NCBI RefSeq assembly: GCF_011075055.1
Contig: NC_058144.1
Coordinates: 10,816,138 to 10,880,137 of the forward strand
Length of the DNA stretch: 64,000 nucleotides
Origin: Mangifera indica
Taxonomy: Eukaryota; Streptophyta; Magnoliopsida; Sapindales; Anacardiaceae
Reading direction: 5' to 3'
Position numbers and translations under genes: made by a program
The notes under the pieces: model-generated
Seen by the model: the letters and a program-made list of their open reading frames with translations, nothing else
Told to the model about the DNA's origin: nothing
Databases searched by the model: none
Shown here: positions 1-10,520 of the stretch, piece by piece
Layout: each line of letters opens with the position of its first letter
Numbering within the stretch: position 1 is the stretch's first letter

Positions 1-180
1 ATTTAAGCGGGGAAATGAAATCATATTTAAGTTTATTTTTAAAATGAAATATAAAATGACGATTTTACCCTTATTACCGTTAATTTTAACTGCTCATGGG
101 TGGGTAAACGGTATTTCCATAGTTAACGGGGGGAACTTTGAGAATTCAGCATAGCTTGGGTGGGAAATAGTCGTTTGGCC
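1..180. mobile_element. Right end of a foldback MITE (MULE-like), cut by window edge
   Basis: The last bases (about 151-180) read as a terminal inverted repeat of the form TTGGGTGGGAAATAGTC...TTTGGCC. The same end closes the complete element at 4126-4968, and a related end closes the one at 10810-13517. Upstream bases also match the right arm of those elements: a short run about a hundred bases in resembles CTCATGGGTGGG, followed by a stretch about the start of the arm. Only the right part is visible, so length and target duplication cannot be determined. The likely 9-bp flank on the right is TATAAAATA (181-189). It sits directly against sequence related to the 45.3-46.0 kb inverted repeat. 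Confidence 0.7.
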
Positions 181-189
181 TATAAAATA

Positions 190-565
190 TTCAACTTGGA
201 CATAAGGGAGGGAGAGACGAAAATTGCTAAATTTATTAAGAGAATTAACATTTATTGCAAAGACTTTATAGTAAAATCATTCACATTTAAGTCAGTCTTG
301 ACTTAAGCCCGTATGTTATGTATTTTCTTTATGAACAATTGAAAATGAAATAAGTATGGTAGATTCATGTTCGTAACTTCATGTAAAATTTAATTTTATT
401 GTGATTTCATGTTGTTAGATTATTTAATGCTATTGTTTAAAGTTGTTATAATATTGTTTAATGTTGTAGTGATAGTTATAAAATATTAAAATGCAAGATA
501 GAAAAAATTCCAAACGAAAAGCAGATTGGTGTTAATGGTAACCCTTGGTGTTAACGCCAACCCCC
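190..565 (+). repeat. Copy of the long-inverted-repeat family also seen at 45.3-46.0 kb
   Basis: This stretch starts with a GGGAGGGAGAGACGAAAATTG-like end. It runs in parallel with 45301-45655 and with the reverse complement of 45712-46030, sharing blocks around TTGATTCAAGCC/TTATGTTATGTGTTTTC and around the CATGTTGTTA repeats. It ends with GGTGTTAATGG and GTTAACGCCAACC motifs close to 535-562, which are related in wording to the 7.2-7.8 kb palindromic array. Its position just upstream of a MuDR-like coding remnant suggests that it is the 5' terminal region of that MULE. This is an inference from shared sequence. The matching right terminus was not located with certainty. Confidence 0.6.
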
Positions 566-927
566 CGGACCCCAATGAATTTATTTAACTTTTTCTGTTT
601 TTTTTTTTTCTATTACACTCAATTCCTTTATTTTTTTATGTTTGTTTATTCTAATTTGGTGTTTATGTATGTATTGTTTTCCTTATCTTGGTAGAGAGTT
701 TCATAAATAATTACAAAATTACCACTATCATTTTCTTCTGTTTTTTATTGTCTTGTCTTGATCAATTTTTATATATCACTTGATGATATGATAGTTTAAT
801 ATGTTGTAAATATGTATGTATAAAGCTTGGTTGTATTGGTATTGCATTTAGGGCTTAATTTGAAAAAAAATGTAAAGTAGTGTAATTTAGAATTTTTATG
901 TTTTTTAGGTTTATTTTTAGTTAGGAT

Positions 928-2760
928 AGAAAAACTGCATTTAAGATTCGTTATGGAGGCCAATGGGTTGAAGGTGATGATAATGTGGCAAGATATGTTG
1001 GTAGGAATGAAAGGGGAATGTGTATTGACACAAATGTTGATTTTGAAGGGCTTATTGTAAGAATCAACTATCGTCTAAGACTCCATTTAAGTCAGTCAAA
1101 TGTGCACATTAGGGATGGCAATTTGAACCCGACTTTAGGGACCCTGACCCTAATGGGGAGGAGATTTCCCGATAAAAATGGGAAAAAGGGCGGGGATGGA
1201 GACGAAAAAAATCTCTGTAATCGGGGACGGGGATACATGTATCCCCGCCCCACCCCCTAAACCTAATATATTAATATAATAATTTCTAAACTATTAAGTT
1301 TTAGAAATTTTTATATTATGATTTATTAAAACTATAACTTTAATTTTACTAATTTTTGAATTATCAATTATTAGCTTTTACTAATTTCTAAACTATTAAT
1401 CTAATATATTAAAAAAACCTCAGAATCTCATTATCATAAAATGCAAATGCACCAAATTAATTTTATTTCAACTTCAAAACTTAGTTAGTCAATCCACCAG
1501 GTTTTACACAAAAAAAATAATAAACTATAAGCTTGATAAAATCAATTGAAGCGAATGAAAAGTGTTAAATTTAATGTTATTATAAAATTACCCTAAATCA
1601 CATACATGAAGAGCTACTAATGAAGAGATTGATTATTGCATATTGTTAGATTTTATGAAAACTTTATATTTGAACTAAAATAACAAAGAATATTTTGTAG
1701 CTCTTGTAGCAAGTGATATTTTGAGAAAATATGATTTATTTTATTTATTGAAATATATAAAAGAATTAAAATTTATATTTATGGGTATGGGGATGGGGAT
1801 GGGGAGGAGATTTTTTCCCATGGGGATGGGGCGGGAATGGGGAGGGGATTTTCCTTCGCGGGGAGGGGACGGGGATTACTTTTTATCCCTGCAACGGGGA
1901 CAGGACAGGGACGGGGATTGATATCCCCTCTCCGCCCCTCCCCATTGCCATCCCTAGTGCGCGTATTTACACTAGGTTTTATGGGATCGATAGAGATTGT
2001 AAACAATGATGATGTGGAGTTTTTGATAATTGTAGCAAGAAGTTTACAAGGATACACAAAACTTTTTGTTATCGAGAGTCAAATTGACAGAAGGGGCAAT
2101 CAACAGGGTGAAGATGTTTATGAGGAAGAAAGGGAAAATCATCTGACAGATGAGTGGACACATCCACAAAGTTTTCAAGAGTTTGATGGGAATTATGATA
2201 TTGATGATGATAATGACGACGACATGGACGAGGATTATGAAGTAGAAAGTCATAAGGAAGAGGAGGATGATGATGATGACGATGAAGAATTCTCAGGGTT
2301 TGATGAGGAAATGTACGGTGTTCTGAGCCAAAACATTGGCAAAAGTCAAAGTCATGCTTATAACGAGGGGTTGAATGTAGCACAAGACGTCATGGGTTTA
2401 TGAATATTAGAGTATATCTAAGTCATATCCAAAATTCAAATCTATTTCAATGGGTTCTTGAGCCTATTTTGATGTTGAGAATGCAGACATTACTAATCGG
2501 GCAACACAAAGGGGTAACCATTTACAAGTGATGGGTTTTTATAACTCTAAGGCAGAATTGAGAGCATTATTTTGAACATATGCCTTAGAGACATGAATTC
2601 AATGGAAGGTTGGTCACTCCGATAACATACGATATGCGCTTAAGTGCATACACCCATAATGTAAATGATAGGCACAAGTAATGAGAGAGCAAGATGGAGA
2701 CTATCGAGTCTTACGACATATGGACGAGACCCACACTTGTCATCCAGTTACCATTTGAAA
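928..2760 (+). pseudogene. MuDR-type MULE transposase, N-terminal part, broken
   Basis: Before the insertion, the frame encodes a segment with GGQWVEGDD, ARYVGRNERG and INYRLR (about 945-1080). This is the usual start of plant MuDR-family transposases. After the hAT insertion at 1110-1956 the protein resumes (about 1965-2400) with DVEFLIIVARS, followed by a long Asp/Glu-rich linker (about 2190-2320), also typical of the family. At about 2520-2760 a frame with stops still shows FYNSKAELRAL, a SDNIRYALKC-like stretch and DETHTCHP. These fit the MuDR N-terminal DNA-binding/zinc region. No catalytic DDE domain or C-terminal zinc knuckle is visible, so the gene is dead and truncated. Family membership is judged from motif order only. 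Confidence 0.7.
1110..1956. mobile_element. Nested non-autonomous hAT element, 847 bp, G-rich
   Basis: The element starts TAGGGATGGCAA and ends TTGCCATCCCTA, which are perfect 12-bp inverted ends of hAT type. It is flanked by the 8-bp pair GTGCACAT (1102-1109) and GTGCGCGT (1957-1964), which match at 6 of 8 bases. Both differences are A in the left copy versus G in the right copy. Both subterminal regions carry runs of GGGGATGGGG on one strand or CCCC on the other (about 1140-1255 and 1780-1955). The middle is AT-rich and encodes nothing recognisable. It interrupts the MuDR-type coding sequence, so it arrived later than that element. Open frames read through it are by-products of its G/C runs. 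Confidence 0.85.
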
Positions 2761-2887
2761 AAGATTTACGGAGTATTCCTATGAAAGCTTTGATATGTTG
2801 TGTACACAGATAAATTACATCATAAATTAAAAGTGATAACTAATATGAACAATACAAAGGAAGGGTACATACCATGTTTTCCAATTA

Positions 2888-5800
2888 TTACCCTGATGTT
2901 ACAATTTGGGTCCACCATAGGTTGTGTATATTGGTGGTAATTTCGGTTGGTCCCCTGAGGAAGACACGTCGAGTGTCAACGACGGTACCATAATAAAAAC
3001 TCTGAGTAGGCCTCAACCAATCACAGGTCCAGATGACGATCCTCAGGTATGGGTTGTTTGTTCTTTTTGCCTTTGTTGGATCTGTGAATAGACTTACCAA
3101 CTGTTTCCCTTTTCATAGCACACGTTTGAATGCTAACACTTTTTTAGTTATCGTTGGCTTCTGAACAGTTGTTGGTTAGTCCTACACTTGTTGTTGGACA
3201 TCATCGTCCGATAAGTCATCCAACTGGAAAAAGTTCAAAAATTGATTCTTATCATTATTTTATAACATAACTAATTGAAATAAAAATTAAGTATGGTGGA
3301 TAATAACTTGTACTAATCCTAATGCTTGAACATAAGAATCTTTAAATTGTGTAATTCGATTATTTAATGATGTTTGGAGTTCCTACATCTCCTCCTGAAG
3401 CATTGATGTTTGTTATTACCATTGGTTTTGTATCTCCCTATGAAACATCGATGTTTTTTGTTGCCAATACGATTGTATCTCCTTATGAAACACTGATGAC
3501 TGTTACTCCCACTCCACGCACGTCATTACTGCGTACTGGTCCAATTGTTGTTACATTTGAGAGCTGATGCCTCTTCCATATTCCATTAAGATCTGTTGAA
3601 GATGGTTGTATGATACACCATTGTACGACGTCTTATGGATCGAGTATCTTACAGGCTCGTCCATCTGGTGCTCTCGAGGATGGGAAGCACAAGAAGTAGA
3701 CATCCGTGAAGGGGAAACAAGTACATTATCAGAGGCCTTATATGACTCTCGACGGTGTGCAGTGCGAAAGGATGACACTTGTGGAGGGATGTCTGTCCAA
3801 TACGAGATGTCCTAGGAACAACGGGTTTGGCACCTCGTGATGAAGATATTTGTATGAAAATAGTGGATGACTAGGAAGACCCTTTGAGGGCTATCTGAAA
3901 GGCAATAGGACGATTTGACTGGATGTCATCATCATCATCTGAATCTATAAACTCGTCATTTGATGATGTCAATGGTGCCTATTCTCTCTTAAACTTCAGA
4001 GCTCGAATATACCACTCAAAGTAATGCTCAGTCTCGATCGGATATAATGCAATTGTAATCCTCTCCTAGAATATGAAGGAAATTTATAAAAATTAATGAA
4101 ATACCAAATAGGATAATAAAATATAGGCCAAAGGACTATTTCCTACCCAAAGTATGTGTTTTTGTCAAGTTTCCCCTCATTAACTTTGAAATTACTATTT
4201 ACCCATCCGTGACTAATTAAAATTAATGGTTTTAAAGGTAAAATTGTTATTTTGTCTGTATTATTAAAAATAAACTTAAATTTGATTTTATTTTTCCCCT
4301 TTAAACCCTAAAAACTAACAATTTCCCCCAACCCAAGTTTTAAAAAACTATATTTTTCCCCCTATGGTTTTCAATTTTCTGAGTTTGTTTTTCGATGTCG
4401 TTTCTTTCTCTTTGAGGACCTCTAGGCGACTCCTCTTCCTCTCTGGCATGGCCTCCTTCCAACGATTGTCTTGGAAACTGTTGTCAATGAAGACGAATCG
4501 TCTTCATCGAGACAAAGACGAGTCGTCTTCGTCTCTGACGAAGACAAATCGTCTTCGTCTTTGGACGAAGACGAGGTCTTCGTTGACGATGAAGACTCCT
4601 CGTCGATGAATACCTCATCTTCATCTTGACGAAGACTAGTTGACGATCGTGCCTAGCATAATCATTGGAAGGAGGCCACGTCAGAGAGGAAGAGGAGTCG
4701 TCTGGAGGTCGTCGGAGAGAAAGAAACGACGTCAAAAAACTAACTCTGAAAAATTGAAAACCCTAAGGGGGAAAACGCTGTTTTTTAAAACTTAGGTTGA
4801 AAAAAATTGTTAGTTTTTAAAATTTTAGGGGGAAAATGAGATAAATTTTTCAAGGGTTAGGATTCCGTTAAATTTAACAGCCCATAGATAAGTAAATGAT
4901 ATTTTCAAAGTTAATGGGGGGACACTTGACAAAAGCGCATACTTTGGGTGGGAAATAGTCCTTTGGCCTAAAATATAAATGCGCAACTTATCAGAGAAGT
5001 GTCTCAAAGTATCGATATGTCATCTCATGTAGGTAGTACAATTGTTTTCTATTTCAGGATACGAGGGATTCGATCATTTGCTTCCAAACGAATATAAGGC
5101 GATAGATTTTAAATCGTCTCATAAATCAAATACTATACAATGTACAACATTTATGGTTAGTATTTACAATAGTTAGTATAAATGTAAACTTTATCTATTA
5201 TATGATATTTACTTGAAAAGTAATCAGGTATCCCAAAACACTGTAACTGAGAAGTGGGAACGGACTTGTGCATGACGGATAATGTTCAACACAATACTGA
5301 TACTTGTTATGGATACTTTTCTGCATTGAGTCAATTGTTTTATTCAATGTTAGTGTCCCCCATGGGTATCGACTAAATGCATCTAAATTGTCCATTAAAT
5401 GTAAAAAACAATTACGTATTTTGGTTATGTTGTCCGCCCCTAATAATCCTATAAACGTATAATACAAGAGCGCGAACTTCACTATATTGTCATCATTGTC
5501 TCCCCAAATTTCATTGTCAAATACTTGCTCGATCTCCCCATGGGATAACAACCTGTGAATATTTGGAAAATATTCCTTTCTCAATCGAGGCGTCTCTGTG
5601 CACTCAACGTAATTGGACACGTCCATGTCCTCCCCAAAAATCAGACCAATGACTAGTACAAACTTAACAGGGCTAAATCGGAATTCAACACCATTTATTC
5701 TGAACCACATTTCTTTGTTTGGGTTCCTATGGTTGATCATACCAAATAACATCGCTTGAATAAATATGACACTGAACCGTGACTTCACCAAATCTAATAA

Positions 5801-5944
5801 GTGTTCAAAATAGGTTATCCGAAAAATGACTCTTTGAGTAAATGTTAGTTTATACCTAATTATAGTCACAGTATCCATCTTTGTCTGAAGTGACATATGC
5901 ACTTGGAATTTGTACGCCCTCTCTTGGTAGTTGATTGCAAATGC
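2888..5944 (-). pseudogene. DUF1985-domain gene of the MULE/Ulp1 type, decayed
   Basis: The best-preserved exon is 5944 down to 5213. It has a TTTTCAG acceptor just upstream and an AA|GTAAAT donor at its end. It encodes about 240 residues with FTQRVIFRITYFEHLLDL, FGMINHR, FRINGVEFRFSPVKFVLVIG and IFGEDMDVSNYVE, which is the layout of plant DUF1985 proteins. These are often found inside MULEs together with a Ulp1-like peptidase. Downstream on the same strand (about 5090-5029) an RIPRILK block continues, but positions where the family has Trp are stop codons (TAG, TGA). Lower fragments at about 4060-3900 (HYFEWYIRALKFKRE, then an Asp-rich tract) and 3100-2888 continue the remnant. A foldback element (4126-4968) sits inside it. 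No intact Ulp1 catalytic triad was seen. Confidence 0.65.
4126..4968. mobile_element. Complete foldback MITE (MULE-like), 843 bp, 9-bp TSD
   Basis: The element begins GGCCAAAGGACTATTTCC and ends with the inverted form. It is flanked by perfect 9-bp duplications TAAAATATA (4117-4125 and 4969-4977), the size made by Mutator-like transposases. The inverted arms run nearly to the centre: the block around 4365-4475 (ending GAAGGAGGCC when reversed) pairs with about 4660-4790. The centre (about 4490-4600) is a cluster of GTCTTCG/CGAAGAC words that are themselves palindromic. The open frames in the arms are products of this symmetry. It belongs to the same family as 1-180 and 10810-13517. Confidence 0.9.
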
Positions 5945-6360
5945 CTGAAAATATATATTAATTCGTTAAAATACATTAATGAAAGACAATCATTTTAATC
6001 ACAGATTAATCAAACAAACTGGATTATCATTATTAAATTAACATAATTAGCATCAGTTAATGTAACATTAGAATAAAAAAATTAGATTATCAGTAAATTA
6101 ATATGCATGACGTCATTTTTCATAAAAAGATAAAAAAATTAGAGTATTCATAATATTTGATGTAAGATTATCATTTTTGAGTTTTAAATGTCATTTAAGC
6201 TATATTTTAGATTTGAATCACCAGCAAACAAAAATAAAGTTTCAATTTCCCATAATAAAATATACTGAACTACAAACTATAATAAAATGCATGTGGTGCT
6301 TTCAATCTAATTTTTTAATATTTTTTTTTCTTATCATGTATTATTCTTTTGGAAGAGTTG
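5945..6360. other. AT-rich stretch, no gene seen
   Basis: AT-rich DNA lies upstream of the DUF1985 exon. It could be an intron of that decayed gene, since the exon begins at a splice acceptor, but no upstream exon was recognised. No RNA gene or conserved motif was found. Confidence 0.5.
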
Positions 6361-6935
6361 GTTCTCTTCATCTTTATTTCTTGTGGAAGTTTTGCTTGCT
6401 TTCATAATAATTTTAGTGAAATATTTTGCCTCGGCATTTCTACCAACCACGGTACGCCACTCACCCAATTTCAGATTAATTTCAATTTCAATTTCCAAAT
6501 TAATTTGAACAATTTCATTATTAATTTTAATTTTAATTTCAAATTAATCCAATTTTTTCAAATTAATTTAAATTTAGACCAAATTTCAAATTAATCCAAT
6601 CAAATCAAATTAATTTAAATTCAGACTAAATTTAAATTTAATTTACATTGAATTTGGATCAAAATTAAATTTGATATGATATATTTCTACTTTCATTTAA
6701 CATAACGAAACCTAACATTTCTTACTGCCATTACGTTGATAGTATCGATGATCGATGAAGCTGTTTGTTGAATTTTCTTCGTAACCGAGAAAATAATCCA
6801 ATGATCTATGCGAAAGCAAATACTTTTAGAGAAAATATGGAAGCAAGCAACCAAACACTTTCGGCAAAAAATATTTGCCAAAACTTGCACATATATAAGA
6901 AAGCAAGCAAGCAAAACTTCCACGTGAAAGATAAG
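6361..6935. repeat. Inverted-repeat element with AT-rich core
   Basis: Left arm bases about 6365-6435 contain GTGGAAGTTTTGCTTGCTT. The reverse complement of about 6860-6932 contains the same word followed by a matching AAATATTTT..GCC block. The arms are imperfect, with small indels. The core (about 6460-6680) is a simple, degenerate run of AATTTCAATT and AATTAATT words. This looks like a small MITE or a hairpin repeat. No target duplication was identified, so the ends are approximate. Confidence 0.55.
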
Positions 6936-6959
6936 AAGGCGCAAACAAGAGCGTGAGGA

Positions 6960-7180
6960 ATATATTCTCCTCTGGTTGTCAGTGAATTATTAAAGCAAAT
7001 GCACTATTCATGTCAATGAATTATTTATATATATTCATTATAATATTTCATATTGATGTATTCATTATTCATATATATTCATTGTACTTGCTGAAAGTAT
7101 GGAAGTGCATTATTTCATCTTGATGCATTATTCATATTCATGTTAGTACATTATTTCATCTTGAAGCACTTGAAATTTTT
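6960..7180. repeat. Degenerate TATTCAT/ATTTCAT repeat tract
   Basis: Short words such as ATTCATAT, TATTTCATCTTGA and GCATTATT recur irregularly several times. This appears to be low-complexity repeat DNA leading into the GGGTTGGC-rich palindromic array. No gene is visible. Confidence 0.5.
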
Positions 7181-7184
7181 AAAA

Positions 7185-7860
7185 AGGGTTGGTGATGAGA
7201 CTTTAAAAAAAAATGAATTTTTAAAAAATTCATAGCATTTAAGACTTTAAAAAAAAATTTAAAAAGGGTTGGCGTTGAGACTTTTAAAAAAAAAATTATT
7301 TTAAAAAGGGTTGGCATCTGCGTTGAGACGCCAACCCATTTTAAAATGCAAAGGACTGGCGTGACGTGTCAATGCCAACCCTTTTTATTTACAAAGGGTT
7401 GCCAACCCTTTTTATTTGGAAAGGGTTGGCGACCCTTCTCGTCAACAACGCCAACCCTTTTTATTTACAAAAGGTTGCCAACCCTTTTTATTTGCAAAGG
7501 GTTGGCACGTCAACCCAAGGGTTGGCGTCACACCAACCCTTTTTATTTACAAAGGGTTGCCAACCCTTTTTATTTGGAAAGGGTTGGCGACCCTTCTCGT
7601 CAACGCCAAGGGTTGGTGTCACGCCAACCCTTTTTATTTGCGAAGGGTTGCCAACCCTTTTTATTTGCAAAGGGTTGGTGCGTCAACCCACGCCAACCCT
7701 TTTTATTTACAAAGGGTTGCCAACCCTTTTTATTTACAAAGGGTTGCTAACCCTTTTTATTTGCGAAGGGTTGCCAACCTTTGGCATTAACGTCAAGCAA
7801 ACCCTTTTTAAAACCTTTGTTTTTTTAACAATTAGTAACTTTTTTTTTAGTTAAACGTCA
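7185..7860. repeat. Palindromic tandem array of 27-bp GCCAACCC...GGGTT units
   Basis: The core at 7374-7785 has eleven near-identical 27-bp units. Each is GCCAACCC, a T/A-rich middle, then AAAGGGTT. Each unit is an imperfect palindrome, so every unit can fold alone and any two can pair. Units mostly occur as pairs followed by short spacers. One spacer (GACCCTTCTCGTCAAC) recurs 159 bp apart, which indicates a higher-order duplication. The left flank (7185-7345) has three looser AAAGGGTTGGC...GAGAC words. Because the unit is a multiple of three, open frames of 124-162 codons arise in all forward frames. These are artefacts of the repeat. Confidence 0.9.
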
Positions 7861-8089
7861 ACCCTTCATTTCTTTTAGTTAAACCCTACTAAATTATCTT
7901 CTTTGATCATTCTAGTAGTTGAGATCTAATATAAGGTATGAAGTGGATGTGATCGATTTTTGGTGGGTTACTCTTTTTGTTTTATATCCTTACTTCGAAA
8001 AATTTTTAATCTGAAATTCGTTTCACTTTTCAGTTTTTCTCTTTTTTCTTTTATTTTTGAAGCACTGACTCTATTCTAGAGTACTTATT

Positions 8090-8350
8090 CTATTTTTCAC
8101 AGTACAATTCCAAAATTATAGAGAAAAAGAAAGAGGATTTCTTTGATTTCTTCCTCACTTGAAAGTTGAGAAAGAAGAGAGAAAAAGTTACAGAGAAAAA
8201 AAGAGAATCTCTGAATGAGTTATTTCAAGAGGGGTATTTTGGAGAAGTAGATTATTGTTGTGGTATATTTATTTAAGTTTTGAAATGAATGGTATATATA
8301 TATATATACACAGATTAAAATAAGGTTAAAAATTTCAATTTCCCTAACAT
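8090..8350. repeat. Dispersed repeat, second copy at 46085-46330
   Basis: The block with GATTTCTT, GAGAAAGAAGAGAG, AATGAGTTATTTCA, AGTAGATTATTGTTGTGG and a following ATATATATA tract is matched in order by 46125-46330. In both places the block lies to the right of the GGTTGGCGT-type sequences, so it may be a terminal portion of one MULE family. Similarity is moderate. Confidence 0.55.
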
Positions 8351-8586
8351 ATGGCCACGCCAAAAATGCCTTGACAGACCCGCCACCACCTTTGTATGTG
8401 GTCATGGCCTTTGAAGGACTAAAGAGTTTTGAAGTTGGCCTTTCCAAAAAGCTTGTAGTTGTCATCAGCCTTTATGTCCTCATCCTCATTTCCCACGCTA
8501 GTATCGAGGTTTCATATTTCTGTTCATTTCCTCTTCGTGCCCATCATTCGCACCTTTATGTAAATAATAATATTTTGGAATTATAA

Positions 8587-9930
8587 GAACCGTATATACT
8601 AATTCAAGCAAAACAAACTCATAAACGCTAGATCAAAGTAACATTATCCAGTTATAAAAGTTTTCCCACATCCCAAACCTTTTTGTTTTTCATAAACTAT
8701 CATATATCGCCCTTCAATTTTGTAATAGCATGTTTCATTTTATAGTAATGTCAAGACAAAGTCTTTGTTGGTGGATTAGTTATGGTTAGGTTCAATCCTT
8801 ATAATATATATATGGGTAGTTAATCTACCCCCCTTGTTTTCATATTTAAAATTTGTTACTTTTTGTAACTATATATATTTTTTTAAATAAAGACTTAATA
8901 TAGAAAATTATTTAAGTAATTTTTATAATAAATATTAGAAATTACAATGAAAATTATAAAAAAAAAGAACAAAGATAAACAATATGTTGTGGTATAACCA
9001 CAGTTTCTAAAAAACAAGTGGGAGTAGATTGTTTAAAAGTAAATCCTAGTGGGTGTACGGTGATTTAGGTATAACAAATAAATAAATAGTTGGCGTCAGT
9101 GGAAGCGCAAGTGAATATGATGGACCGCGCGTGACGGAAGGAGAGAAGGCATCTAATCTCGTCCCAGCCTTTTTCAGTCACGACAAAATTGCCTCTTGCG
9201 AATCATACGCTAGCCCACGTGTCTTTGTATGTCTGGTTAGGTTCTATTAATTATATCATGCGCGATACGATACGATAATTTTGGTGCGAGATTCTCAATA
9301 CATATTTACTTCTGTATTTTGTGTATAATTTTTTATATAAATAACAAAATATTATAATATAATTAAAAATTAAATATAATATAATATTTTAATTATATAA
9401 TAATAATAATAATTATAATAATTATTATTATTATTTATAGATAAAATTATACATATAATATTATTGTTTATCCAATTGGCTAAAGAAAATATAAATAAAA
9501 ATTCCAAAATTATTGTGTGGTTATCAACAGAAAATAGAGAAAAAAAAATCGTTGCAGCCATGGAACCGTTGCTTTTACCTTGAAAACAAGTCCACTGCAA
9601 TGCGACAATTTGAATATTTAAGGAATTAAAATCAATTTTAAAATTATATTTTAAATAATATAATCTAAACTCAATAATTATGATAATATTTCAGAAAACA
9701 TAAAAATATAATATTTATTTTGATGAAAAATTAAAAATTGTAATGGATCAGTGATTGAAAATTTGTGATAAATTTTTAATTAAAACAATTCAAACTTTTT
9801 TAATTACTGTGTGTAAATTTTAAATTTTATATATATATACAGACACATTCATTTACTAACTTTCTACCCCAATAATAAATTAAAATGATAATTTTGATGC
9901 CACCCAAGGTTAGGTGCAATCTGTATGTTA
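8587..9930. other. Intergenic AT-rich DNA, no gene recognised
   Basis: Mostly AT-rich single-copy-looking sequence. The less AT-rich patch at about 9090-9250 contains a GCCCACGTGTC motif (an ACGT-core box) and could be an old promoter region. No coding exon was recognised on either strand next to it. A small frame at 8407-8586 with a hydrophobic stretch is treated under findings. Confidence 0.5.
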
Positions 9931-9934
9931 ACTT

Positions 9935-10520
9935 TAAAAATCTATAGTCTCACTCATAAATTAAATTATAGTAAAATTTTTTATTAAAGTTACAAATAAA
10001 ATCATCATTTAATTAAAAAAATTAAAATTTTATCATATTTTTTCTTTTTAATTTAAAAATCTAATAATTTCTACACACCTAAAGTTTGAAAAGTAATAAT
10101 TTTTTCTTCTTCTCTCAAATGACTTCCTTCTTGATTGTTAGTTGGTCTCCCTCTTTCTTCTCTGTTGGTGACTCATTTCCCACCCTCACCCCTTTTGTCT
10201 TTGTTAGAGATGAGGGTCTCCAATGAAGACAAAAAGGGAAGGGGGGAATAACTCGCCAATGGAGAAGAAGGGAAGGTCAATTGACAATTAAAAAGAAAGT
10301 CATTAAAAAGAAAGAGAAAAAACTCTAAGAGAAAATTGTCATTTTTTAAATTTTAAATAAAAAATTATTAAAATTTTAAATTAAGAAAAAAAATTTGATA
10401 AAATTTTAATTTTTAAATTTTTATTAAATAATAATTTTATTTTTAATTTTAATTAAAATTTTTAATAAAATTTTACTTATGATAAGGTTTTAAATTTTAA
10501 AAAATTAGTGTGTGTGAGAT
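9935..10520. mobile_element. Probable AT-rich foldback MITE
   Basis: The left half (about 9940-10120: AAATTTT words, CTTTTTAATTTAAAA, TTTCTTCTTCTCTCAAATGAC) is mirrored by the right half (about 10290-10520), with a GC-richer centre at about 10140-10260. The right portion (10440-10520) resembles 46550-46640. The candidate ends are CTCACTCATAAATTAAA on the left and the reverse complement of GTGTGTGTGAG on the right. No clear target duplication was seen, so the boundaries are approximate. Confidence 0.5.

Noticed and set aside
1837..1956. N-terminal part of the acidic frame before 1957
   Set aside because: It belongs to the hAT element. Only the part after 1957 is MULE-derived.
2044..2383. His-rich minus-strand frames
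   Set aside because: Complement of the Asp-coding GAT/GAC run in the MULE linker.
4364..4735. Frames of about 80 codons on both strands
   Set aside because: They mirror each other in the two arms of the foldback MITE.
7346..7854. Overlapping open frames of 124-162 codons with NPFYLQ-like repeats
   Set aside because: They come from a 27-bp unit, a multiple of three without stops, open in all forward frames. Not a protein gene.
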